DNA of 64,000 nucleotides from Guyanagaster necrorhizus (Eukaryota > Basidiomycota > Agaricomycetes > Agaricales > Physalacriaceae): NCBI RefSeq assembly GCF_019112545.1, contig NW_025064889.1:1099893-1163892 (forward strand). The letters run 5' to 3'. The notes beneath the pieces are model-generated. The model had not been told where the DNA came from. It did not search any database and was given only the letters and a program-made list of their open reading frames with translations. The translations under genes were made by a program, and so were the position numbers. Positions 12,568 through 23,243 of this stretch are shown piece by piece (the first letter of the stretch is position 1; each line of letters starts with the position of its first letter).

Positions 12568-15224
12568 GCATTGAAAGATAGTATGACAAGTACTATCATG
12601 AATGAGGAAACATTGACTTTTCCTCAAGGCTGAAAAATGCAAGTTCAAGGTACTGGAAACAGAATACCTCAGAGTCATCATCAGTGAAGAAAGCATTCAG
12701 ATGGATCCCATCAAGATAACAGGAGTAACCAAATGGCCAGAGCTGACCAAGAAGAAGGAATTGCAATCCTTTTTAGGATTCACCAACTTCTACTGCTAGT
12801 TCATCAGAGACTACAGCAAAATAGTCCGACCAATGATGCAATTAACCAGAAATTCCCTATGGACTTGGGAAATTTTCCAATGGGAAGCATTTAACAACCT
12901 TAAATGCTGATTAGCTGAGGATATTATCCTGGCCATACCCAGCCAGGATGAAAGGTTCTGAGTGGAAGCCAACTCCAGTGAAGGCGCGATTGGAGCCGTA
13001 CTGTCACAGGAACAGGATGTCAAATAGCAACCTGTTGCCTTTATGTCAAAGGCACTCACAGTAACTGAGTGCAACTATGAGATCTACGATAAGGAACTCC
13101 TTGCCATCATGCTTGCCCTTGCTGAATGGCAGCATTATCTCATCGGAGCAGTCCAGATCTTCGAGATCTGGATGGATCATCAGAACCTTCGATATTTCCA
13201 ACAACTCCAAAAGCTTAATCGCAGACAAGCCAGATAGGTCATGGAGTTATCAGAATATGAATATATGCTACACTATAAGGCCAGTGTAGTAAACAAGAAG
13301 GCCAACTTCCTCAGCTGCAGGGTGAATCACAACCAAGGAGAAGACGACAACAAGGAGGTTGTGTTACTATGACTAGAATACTTTCAAGCAATGATCATGC
13401 CCACAGAAGAAGAGATGCACAAACGCATCAAGAGCGCCACTCAGGATACCCATAAGTGGGATCAGAGGATAGCCCCATCACTCAATCATGAGCGGAGACT
13501 AAAGAAAGAAGAGAGATTGATCCGATACAATGGACAAATCTACATCCCAAGAGATCAAAAGCTCCATAGTGATATCATCGCCATATGCTATAATCATACA
13601 ACCGCCAGACATCCCGGGATTGCAAAAACCAAGGAGCTTATACTAAGGGAATATTGGTGGCCCAAGATGGACTATGATATCATCTGATATATCAAAGCTT
13701 GTGAGACTTGTCAAAGGGGCAAGTCATCGACCCAACAATGAGCAGCATCACTCCACCCAAATGAGGTTCCTTTATCACCATGGATCCACATTTCAGTGAA
13801 TATGATAACCGGACTTCCCAAAAGTGATGGCTATGATGCAATCATTATCATAGTCAATTGCTTTTCAAAAGCGATCATTCCGATTGCTTGCTCGATGGAA
13901 CTCACATTTGAGGGATAGGCAAAAATACTACATAATGAGGTATATGCAAAGTACAGTATGCCTCAAGTAGTGATTTCAGACTGAGGACCCCAATTCGTGT
14001 CTAAATTCTTGGATGACCTATATCGGCTCCTCAACATTAAATGAAATGCCTCAATGGCATATCACCCACAGATAGATGGCCAAACAGAACAGGCCAACCA
14101 AGAAGTTGAAAAGTATTTGCGACTTTTCATCAGTTATCAACAGGATGACTGGACAGAATGGCTAGCACTAGCGGTATTCCAACATAATAACAGAATTCAC
14201 TCAGCAACAGGTAAAACACTATTCTTTATAAATTATGGATGGAACCCACCAGTTGCACAAACAAGACAGGTTTACACAATAACACTGGCATCAACAGACT
14301 TTGCAATGACAATGGCAAAAATCTATGATGAGACAAAGACGGCTCTTGAAAAGACTGCTGCATTAATGAAGAAACAGTATGACAAGCACAGATGGCCAGT
14401 GTACCAATATTCAACCAATGACAAAGTTTGGTTGGACACAACAAACCTCTATTTATCTTAGCTGAAACAGAAGCTTGCAGACAAACAGATGGGTCTATTC
14501 AAAGTCATTGCCAAGGTTGAGAACTCGGCATATAAGCTACAGCTCCCTCTAACTTGGAAAATTTATAATGTTTTCAATGAAACATTATTGATACCATACA
14601 TTGCACCAGCCTTTTCAAACCAAGAATGACCACCTCCATCACCAGCAGAACTTATCGATGACAAAGAACATTATGAAATCGATAAAATGCTAAACCACAA
14701 AACTCAAAAGATTAAAGCACAAGACAGAGGCATAAAAACAACTATTGACTATCTTGTCAGCTGGAAAGGATATGGATTGGAATCAAACCAATGAGTCAAT
14801 GAAAAACTAATGAATGCAGAAGAAGCAATCCATGACTATGAGCACAAGATCAATAAAGTGGACATGAAGGGGATCATATTCAACATTATATCTGCAGAAC
14901 ATAATGCGGCAACAAAAGAAAGGAAGATGATATCTAGCCAGATATATATCAACCAACCTGCCAGATACAAGGCCAAGAATGGTTCAGAAGTTCCATCATC
15001 TGCCAACAGCAGAGAACACAGTACAGAGGATGATGAAGATGACCCTGCAATGGATGAGCCACAAATAGTGGGAACATATAGCGAAGAGCAATGTACCACC
15101 TCTTCGACTCATTTGAAGTCTGCCATTGAAATGACAAGAGATCCAGCAGATCGGCCATCTCCTACTGGCTAAGATGACTTATCCTAACTTAACCATCGGG
15201 ACGATGGTCTTAAGGAGAGGGTAA
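12568..15224 (+). mobile_element. Gypsy chromovirus A, right part (end of RT, RNase H, integrase, chromodomain)
   Basis: Continues the frame broken at 4580. RT thumb and RNase H run about 12640-13250 (YEIYDKELLAIMLALAEW). An integrase HHCC motif lies at about 13570-13725 (ARHPGIAKTKELI, then CETCQRGK). The DDE core runs about 13790-14130, with SD-stop-GPQFVS (TGA at 13982-13984, Arg expected) and IDGQTEQANQ. A conserved block reads FQHNNRIHSATG. A chromodomain-like segment at about 14660-14815 reads TIDYLVSWKGYG. The tail up to 15172 is acidic and Ser/Thr rich. A purine tract (AAGGAGAGGG, about 15212-15221) precedes the 3' LTR. Confidence 0.88.
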
Positions 15225-15696
15225 TGTTACGATTTTTCTCATTTTCTTTTCTTTTTCCTCAGAAATGACCTCTATCCTTGCTTAGGCCAGTGCTTAGGAC
15301 TGTGAAAATGCTTAGCTCAGCAGCTCAGTCAGTCACTCTCCTATCATGATGCTGTGTGCTGTGAAGGAGGAGATAATGCTCCTTTTGTCTCTAAATTGCA
15401 GTGCAACAGTAACAGCACAACAGCAAGACAACAGCTTTTGTAGAGAGCCTGGCAACAGCAGAGATAACAGCTCTATGATAGACAATATCTTTTGTGAACA
15501 GTTATTTATAGCCAGATAACAGAACAGTATTTAAGTAGCTTAGTTCTCACTGTAATACCCTAGCATTAAGCTAAAGTTTACTTTTCACCATCTACTCTCG
15601 AGCTCAAGCTACTTGCACCTTAAACTACTTCCACTATTAACTTTGTGAACTCAGTCAGTCTAACCCAAAGTGTGAGGTTCTGAACTGTTTATCACA
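15225..15696 (+). repeat. 3' LTR of gypsy element A
   Basis: Begins TGTTACGATT right after a purine tract and ends in TTTATCACA at 15696, where minus-strand copia gag sequence starts. The 472-bp length is inferred from the TG..CA ends and the abrupt change of coding strand. No partner LTR is in the window, so it must lie upstream of base 1. Confidence 0.75.
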
Positions 15697-16070
15697 TGTT
15701 GATAGTCATATGGGATTTAGGCTTAACAAGCTCCTCATCAAGTTGATTGATAGTGAACTTTTCAGAATAGAGTGCTTTGATATCTTGTATAGCTTGTGAG
15801 ACATATCCAATGAGAGTAGAGAGACTCTTCATCATCCTTCTGAATGCTGAATAAGATATCATAAGCATTAAAATAGGTGCCTGATTTTTGCTGTTGGTGA
15901 AGTCTTTCAGTTTTGACCATATAGTTGTGGGCTTACTCATAAGGAGACTGATGTAAGCATGCTGTGATTCATCAATGCAAAGCCAGAGATATCCTGCTGC
16001 AGATGAACAAGCTTAAAGATAAGCTTTTGTCTCCTTTTTTTTGAGCTTTGTGAGTTCACTAGAGTCAACT
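15697..16070 (-). mobile_element. Copia element E, gag fragment (left of element C)
   Basis: Minus-strand gag-like reading (ELTKLKKKETKAYL, then TTIWSKLKDFTNSKN and INQLDEELV), typical of the N-terminal half of Ty1/copia gag. Removing element C and one CAACT copy joins it in frame to 20626-20700 (IKELFGHFNGTEEPSEQVD). At 15696/15697 it is cut off by the LTR of element A, so the rest of E lies left of the window. One TAA breaks it after KAYL. Confidence 0.75.
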
Positions 16071-16279
16071 TGTTGTAAGTAGAGAGCAGAGTAATGTAAC
16101 AGAGAACTAGAATTAGCCTCTCAAGAGAGAAACGTTCTACTTAAATACATTTTGTATTACTTCGAGATCTTTCTACGAGATACTAAATAAGTCTAGATCA
16201 CAATCCAAGTCAGCTGCCACTGACTGGCATCGTATCTTCGAGTACATTCTCATACTCACTCGGGATTGCTATCCTAACA
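16071..16279 (-). repeat. 3' LTR of copia element C
   Basis: A 209-bp repeat (TGTTGTAAGT..TCCTAACA on the plus strand) matching 20417-20625 with 17 differences by hand count, all transitions. It is preceded by CAACT (16066-16070), repeated exactly at 20626-20630. A purine tract on the element strand (GAGGGGGAG) abuts it at about 16280-16293. Confidence 0.93.
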
Positions 16280-16286
16280 CTCCCCC

Positions 16287-19200
16287 TCAATTCCGAGTTC
16301 CTAGAATACCTGTGGATAGATACTCATATAATGGTCTTGGTAGGCCTTTAGTGAATATATCTGCTAAGTTCTCTTCTGATGTGCAGTGCTGAACTTTGAC
16401 TTCGTTTGAAGCCATGCGCTCATGAATGAAGTAGTGCCATATGTCTATATGCTTCAATCGAGTGTGGAATATAGGGTTCTCGGCGAATTTGATTGCTGAT
16501 TGATTGTTGATGAAAATAGTCGTCGCTTTGTAAGATGGCAATCCTAATTTAGTTAAGAGTGCTCATAGCCAAATTACTTCCTGGGTTGTGTGTGCAAGGG
16601 CCATATATTCTGCTTCCATAGTGGATAAGGCTATGGTGGGCTGTTTCTTTGAACTCCAAGTAACAGCTCCCTCTGCATAGGTACAGACATAACCAGATGT
16701 TGATCTTCTATCTGTTCTGTCTTCTCCCCAGTCTGAGTCTGAATAAGGTATCAGCTCATCCATAGTCCCTTCATATGTGATTCCAAAGTCTAGAGTTCTC
16801 TTCAGATAATGAAAAACTCGCTTCAAGGCTGTGACATGCTCAGCAGCCAGATTCTGCACATACTTGCTTAATTCAGTGACAGCATGTGCAATGTCAGGCT
16901 GGGATCCATTGGCTGCATACATTAGTGATCCGACACCAGTATGGTAATATTGCCTGATGGCTGTGTCAACACCTCGTGGGTCTTCTGTCAGAATTTTCTC
17001 TAGCCGTACATTTGGGTCCATAGGCATTTTGACCGGTTTGCAGTCATTCATGCCCATTCGCTCAAGTACTTTGAGAATATATGCCTTCTGGGATAGAGTG
17101 ATAGTGCTCTTGTCCCTATTCCTGTCTATCTTCATGCCTAATATATATTGAATCTCCCCCATGTCTGTGACATTTAGCTTCTTCTTAAGCTCTTCTTTCA
17201 TTTTAGACATGGTTTTATCATCTGGGGCAAGTAATGTCATGTCGTTGACATGTACAGCTATGATTATGGGACCAGAACTCATTTGTCTGATGTACACACA
17301 TTGATCACTGATCAATCTGATGTAACCAAGTCCTAAAAATGTAGCATTTAATTTGTCATTCCAAACTTGGCCAGATTGCTTGAGTCTATATAATGTTAAT
17401 TTAAGGTGTGCCGCTTTTCCACTCCCATCTGAATATTCAGGTGGCTGTGCCATATAAATGGATTCATGGAGTTTACCATTTAAGTAAGCTCCAACAATGT
17501 CCATTCTATAAATGATTAGGTTTCTTTGAGCGGCAATTGCCATAAGTAGGCGGAATGTGTCCAGCCTGACAACTGGTGCATATGTCTCAAAGAAATCAAT
17601 GCCAGATACCTGTGAAAATCCTTTTGCAACAAGTCTGGCCTTGTACCTGGTGATTTTCCCATCACCATCTCTTTTCAATCTGTAAGTCCACTTGCAATCC
17701 ACAAGTGATCTGTCTTTGGGTAATTCTTCTAGTTGCCATGTGTCTAGGGAAGTCAATAGATTGTATTCTTCATCCATTGCTTTCTTCCAATGATGCCAGT
17801 CTGGCCTTGTTTTGGCTTCTTCAAGGCTTAATGGCTCATCACTGAGATTGTCTGCAGTTTCCCCAATGCATGCATAGTCTATTGCAACATTTACAGCTTC
17901 CAAAGATGATTCTTCTGAGGTATGCTGTTGTTTTGATGTTTTCACAGCTCGTACACTTGGATTATGAAGTGTCCGATAACTTGGTTGAGTCTTTGATGCA
18001 ATCCAGATCGATTTGTCACATGGCTCAATCACTTTTCCATGCTATATTAGGAAATTTGATTTGATCAATGACACATCAGAGGCTATTTCCTCTTTTGGTT
18101 CAGCATTTCCAGCATCCACGGAATCATCCAAAATGCTATTATTTCTATCTGGAGTCTGCTCGACTTTGCTCCCTGACTCCTTCTCGAGCAATGAAGGGTG
18201 GAAGACTATATAGTCAGTGTGTATAAGCTCTATAGTGTTGTTTTCAGGGAATATAACATTTCTTGAGGTCTGAATCTGCCTGGTTTGAGGGTTATAATAT
18301 CTCCAGGCCCTGGATTCATCTGTAAGACCTGTGAAAATGAATTCCCTTGACTTTGGGTCCAGTTTTGACCTCTTGTTATCTTGCTGCAACACCCAGCACT
18401 TTACTCCAAATTTCTGAAGTGCCAAAATATCTGGTTTCGTGCCTTGAAACACTTCTTCTGAGGTTAGATCATTCTTGATGGCCCTGGTTGGTGATCAGTT
18501 CTTCAAATATGTGGCATATGCCACTGCCTCGGGCCATAGAAACTTCAGTAAGTGATGTTCTTCTAGCATGGCACATGCATGCTCCACAAGAGTCTGATTT
18601 ATTCTCTCAGCAACTCTGTTTTGAGATGGAGAGTATGCTGCAGTCAATTCCAACTGTATGCTATTGTCCTGGAGGTATTTCTTTACCTCTTCATTGACAT
18701 ATTCCTTTCCATTGTCAATCCTCATAAACTTCAGATCCTTCCCTTTGTGGACTTTGATGTATTTTTGATACTGCTGAATCTTCTTTCGAATTTCCATATC
18801 TTGCTTTGACTTTAAAAAATACAACATTGTCCTTCAGGATTTTTCATCTGTGAAGCTTATATAATACCTTTCACCATGGATACCCTGAGTTCAGGCCAGC
18901 CCCCATAGATCCGAAAATGTCATTTCCCCTATTTCAGTATAGTCCTTTTTGGCTTCCTGTGGAAATGGCTTGGTATGATGTTTGGCTTTTATGCAAGCTA
19001 TGCAATCTGTCTGAGGCTTGGCTGACTCATCTATATCCATCCCCTTAACTATTTTCTTCCTAAATAGTCTCTTTACTGATCCCATATTTAAGTGGCCTAA
19101 TGTTTTATGCCACTTTTGCCATGATCGGGCTGATTTTGTAGTATAGGCCTGGGTTATTTCTAGAACAATAATGTCAAGGCTGTACAGCTTTGATATTTTA

Positions 19201-20333
19201 TCTCTATGGCCAATTATCTTGCCATGTGGTGAGATAATATCTATTCTGGACTCTTTGAATCTGAGTTCAAATCTAGCATCTGTAATGCGCCCTATTGACA
19301 TAAGATTGAATGATGCATCAGGGCAGTGGATACACTCCTTTAGTGTGACTGGAGTGATCTTTTCCCCTTCAACCATTTTAATCTTGACAGTTCCCCTTCC
19401 CAAGCCTTTGGATTTGCCTACACCAATGACTTCATGTCCTGGGGTTTCAACATAGTCAGAAAAATATACTCTATTTTTGACTATATGTCTGGTGGTACCA
19501 GAGTCCCCTAGCCATGATACTCCTGAGAGTGAAGTAAGTGCGACGTCTGTTGCATAAAATATGTAGTCATCTTCTTCTGAGTCTGATTTGGCAATATGTG
19601 TCTGAGTCTGGCCCTTTTCCTTTCCTTTCTATGACTTTCTGGAATTCTTCTTCCCATTTGGGCAATTTGTTCTGATGTGATCAGTTTTCCCACATCTGTA
19701 ACATATGACTTTTGAATTGGACTTCTTGTCATATGCTGTAAGTGTCGTAGTCCGATTAGAAGTCTTTTCCTTTAGTCGGATGTCTTCCTGAAGAATTCAA
19801 GAAATCAACTTGTAAGAATCTTTCAAGTCAGCAGTATCCACTGATGAGATGAATGAATTCTATGATTCCGGGAGTGATATAAGCAGTGTGATAGAGAAGT
19901 CCTCCTCCTCAACTTTCTGCTTAAGGGATGCCAGCTCCTCCTGATAGGACCTCAAAGTCCTAATATACTCCTCTATGTTTCCTCCTTCTTCACACTGAGC
20001 TCTGAAGAATTTTCTTCTGACAAGGACAATTCCCATGGGTCCTCTAGACTCATACATATCTTCCAGAGCTTTCCAGGCTTCTGCCAAAGTCTTTGAACCA
20101 GCAATATATACCAGCAGGCCATCAGAAACCTGCAATCTTATTGTTGAAAGAGCCTTCCTGTTGCTCTTCTTCCAATCTGCCACCAGTGTCGTGTCTGCTG
20201 GGGCCGGAATGCTTCCATCTGCATAATCAATCAGTCCTAAATTGGTTAGGATATCAATCATCTTGATTTTCCACGTCGGATAATTTTCTGGGCCCTTAAG
20301 GGGGTCAATTCTATACATGGACTGTCTATCCAT
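16287..20333 (-). pseudogene. Element C gag-pol (Ty1/copia), decayed
   Basis: Minus-strand copia polyprotein in canonical order. Gag (20333-19860) begins MDRQSMYRIDPLKGPENY. A perfect CCHC knuckle (CYRCGKTDHIRTNC) lies near 19704-19660. The protease motif LGDSGTTRHIV lies near 19480. The GAG-pre-integrase domain runs about 19300-19100 (WHKTLGHLN, then CIACIKAKHH). Integrase runs about 18900-18500 (QNRVAERINQTLVEH). RT (18032-16563) is one 489-codon open frame, followed by RNase H to 16287 (ALSTMEAEYMAL, then IFTKGLP). The RT catalytic YVDD reads HVND (17241-17252), so the polymerase would be dead. A TGA near 16563 sits where Arg of WLRALL is expected. The long intact RT frame suggests it is younger than D or E. 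Confidence 0.9.
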
Positions 20334-20399
20334 GTGGTTCTACATGTGTACATAAAGTACCAAAGAGTGCGAAGTGAGTAGCAACATAAGTTCAGTTAT

Positions 20400-20416
20400 G
20401 GCCAGGACCCATAACC
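20400..20416 (-). other. Primer-binding site of element C (copia type)
   Basis: Next to the 5' LTR the element strand reads GGTTATGGGTCCTGGC. This resembles the Drosophila copia priming site, which pairs with the anticodon region of initiator tRNA-Met (a half-tRNA primer) rather than with the tRNA 3' end. D and E have nearly the same sequence at the same place. Confidence 0.6.
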
Positions 20417-20625
20417 TGTTGTAAGTAGAGAGTAGAGTAATGTAACAGAGAACTAGAATTAGCCTCTTGAGAGAGAAACGTTCTACTTAAATACATTTCA
20501 TATTACTTCGAGATCTTTCTACAAGATACTAAATAAGTCCAGATCATGATCCAAGTCAGCTGCTGCTGACTGGCATTGTATCTTTGAGTACATTCTCGTA
20601 CTCGCTCAGGATTGCTATCCCAACA
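20417..20625 (-). repeat. 5' LTR of copia element C
   Basis: Right-hand 209-bp LTR (5' LTR in the element's minus orientation), TG..CA ends, followed by the direct repeat CAACT at 20626-20630. See 16071-16279 for the comparison. Confidence 0.93.
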
Positions 20626-20968
20626 CAACTTGCTCTGATGGCTCTTCAGTGCCATTAAAGTGGCCAAATAGCTCTTTGATATATATGTAAGCCTCAAATA
20701 AAGGTGCAAAGTGGTTTCAGTTGCCAGCATGAAGGTTAAAAAAGCCACATTTGATGTGTCAATGATATCTGAGTCATTCATCATAGTGTGAGAAAAAAAG
20801 AGACCATTAGGGTTAGAGAGTGTGTAGAGACCCATGATGAATAGATGCAACTTTCAAATGAATAGTAATATCCTTTAGAAAAGTGAGCAAGACTTCAACA
20901 TCTAGTGAATGGTTCATAAGAGAGAGTGAAAATTTTGCTTGGCTTAGTAAGGCATAGAGCCTATAACC
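20626..20968 (-). mobile_element. Copia element E, leader and gag start (right of element C)
   Basis: Begins at the 5' LTR of E with GGTTATAGGCTCTATGCC on the element strand, a copia-type primer-binding site. It ends in gag sequence (IKELFGHFNGTEE) that continues across element C into 16070-15697. The leader between them is stop-rich. Confidence 0.65.
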
Positions 20969-21124
20969 TGTTGAAAGCAGATTGCATAGCACAGCAGAGA
21001 AAGCCAGGTCTGGAGTCAAAGGTCAAAAGCTGATAAGCATTGACTTTCAATCTCCAGTATTGGTAGCTACAATTATATAAGGTAAGAGCAATATAGAGAG
21101 TGTGCTACTTCAATATTTTTGACA
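20969..21124 (-). repeat. 5' LTR of copia element E
   Basis: A 156-bp block from TGTTGAAAGC to TTTTTGACA (plus strand), with TG..CA ends and a TATATAA box near 21075. It interrupts the integrase region of element D exactly at 21125 and is followed by the E primer-binding site. The partner LTR is not in the window, so both ends are inferred. Confidence 0.6.
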
Positions 21125-22829
21125 TATTCATATTGGCCTTATTTTGAGAATGACTTGTGCTTTGCTTTAGCCTTCACACAGGTCTCATAAAATTCTGGTT
21201 TGAGGTTAAGATCAAGCTTGATTCCTTTGATATAGCTATTGACATACATGCAGCAAAGGACAGTGTGACTTCAGTGAGCACAAATATTATGTAGCTCAGT
21301 GATGTTTACCTTAAGCTTACCTGTCACCATAGCAACATCTGATTTGGCTGCTGTAGTTTGCTGTATATTTGGGGTTGAGATTATGTATAAGCCACCAGCT
21401 TCAGAGATTTTTGCAATGATCTTAGCATCTAGCTGTAGTGTGCAGATGTATATAGTGTGGTCAGAGGGTTTGATATGGATGGGAAATCCAGTGTGACTGA
21501 CTTGTGAGAGTGATATAAGGGTGTAGGCTATTTTCAGTGCATAATATGCATTTTGAAAGCTCACAATAGTGGGTTTCTGTCTCTTTCTCATGAGAAGTGG
21601 TAGTCAAAGATTTCCTTTTCCTATCACATAAAAAACTTGGCCATTCACAGCTTTGATGAGCTTCAGTTTGATTTTAATATAGTTTTTGAACTTCTGACAT
21701 TTATATAAGTGTTTTTGATGCTCCACAATCTGCTAATACTATAATGTTCTCTCCTTTTGTCACATAGGCATCACCCTCAGCTCTATAGTCAGATGTGCAT
21801 ATCAATGCCACATTCTTGTGATTATTGTCATCAGCTACAATGGTGATAATATGTTCATCATCACTTTCATCAATAGCTGCAGATGCTGACTCTTTTGCCT
21901 TTTTCTTCCCCTTAGTCTTGTTCTTTTTCAAAGCTGGGCCTTGTCCTGCCTTTCCACCACCTTCATACTAACAATCTGCAATGAGATGGCCAGTTTTACT
22001 ATATGCTGGATTTGTGCATTTGAGATGAGATTGATCAGATCTTTTCTTTAACTTCTTTCCAGAGCTCTGGCTCTTCCCTTTGCTCTGCCATTGAGCAGAC
22101 ATTGCTATATTTTCAGCAGTAGCCTTTGATGCAATTTTCTCATCTCATTCTTCTTGCAGGGCTGCAACTAGAATGTCTGATGTCAGAGTCTTTCCAGTAA
22201 ACTTGCTGGCAGCAGAGAGTGTGTGATGGATATGATCATAGAAAGATAGAAGTGATTTTTGGATCATCAAAGTGTACTAATTGTCTTCAATCTTCAGACC
22301 CATCCCTTTGATTCATTCATAGAGGATTTTCATTTCAGCAAGGTGCTCATGCATATTGCCTTCATCAGGGCATGCCATGTTTCCAAGCTGAGTAAGGAGG
22401 TGCTCTCACATGAGATCACTCTTGCCAGTCATAACAGTGATGAGCTTCTTCCAGATGAGGGCAGCTGTTATCTCACCTTTGATCTCATTGAAGGTAGAGT
22501 CAGAAACAGCTTCATAAATGATATTATGCATCTTTGCCTCTTTCTGCTCATATTTCTCCAGCTTATCCTTCAGCTTATCTAAGTCATCATCTGAAAGTAG
22601 ATGTAAAAATGCAGTATCAGAGGACCAGTAGAAGTTTATCTTGTGCTTGACAGAGTGCAGGGGTATGTGAGCTGTTCCTCAGAGGTGCCGGCCAAGGCCC
22701 TTGTCCAGGAACTTGGTGATGAGCTTCTCTGAAAATGCTATCTAGTTCAATCCATTATCTAGAAGCTTTGTTGTGCTAACTAGCTTTATTCAAGTTGTCA
22801 TGGACATACTGGTAGCAGAGCCCATAACC
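21125..22829 (-). pseudogene. Copia element D: gag, protease, GAG-pre-integrase (truncated by E)
   Basis: Minus-strand copia remnant. Gag runs about 22700-21975 (HKINFYWSSDTAFLHLL early, DHIHHTLSAASKF later). It ends in a zinc knuckle of the CTNPxCxxxGHLIxxC type near 22020-21970 in which the second Cys is Tyr. A Lys-rich linker and protease motif (LADCGASKTLI) follow at 21931-21701. The GAG-pre-integrase region runs 21591-21125 (KPEFYETCVKAKA). Reading breaks off at 21125 where the LTR of E begins. TGA and TAA stops are scattered throughout. It is the oldest member of the nest by position. Confidence 0.78.
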
Positions 22830-23154
22830 TGTTGGAGTTAACGAGGTAGGAGTGCAGACGTGGTGAATGAGGAAAAAGGTTTTCAGAAGAGAATAGATGC
22901 TAGGATAAAATGTCATAATGTTAATCTCAGCATTATGGTTGAAAGCTTTGTTATTTACCTAGGATAAAACATCGTAACATTATTACATAGGTGATAAGTA
23001 AATACGGTCAAGGATAGATATGTATAGAAGGTACTCACATCTCAGCGTTATGGTTAAAAGCTGAGATGTGTGGAACGGTGTGACATGCCGAAAAAGGAAG
23101 GAATATCAAATAGGTAAGTGAACATGTGCATATCGTACTATTCTACGTCTAACA
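22830..23154 (-). repeat. 5' LTR of copia element D
   Basis: A 325-bp block from TGTTGGAGTT to ACGTCTAACA on the plus strand. On the element strand it is followed directly by GGTTATGGGCTCTGCTACC, the copia-type primer site, which fixes the inner edge at 22830. The outer edge at 23154 is inferred from the CA terminus and lies about 90 bp from the stop codon of the GMC oxidoreductase gene. Confidence 0.7.
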
Positions 23155-23243
23155 GAGTAGCTATTGAATACATGCAGTCCAAGTGATTGAGAACAAACAA
23201 GGTGAAGGAAAAGATTTATTACATATTACTGGCTTTGACTGAT

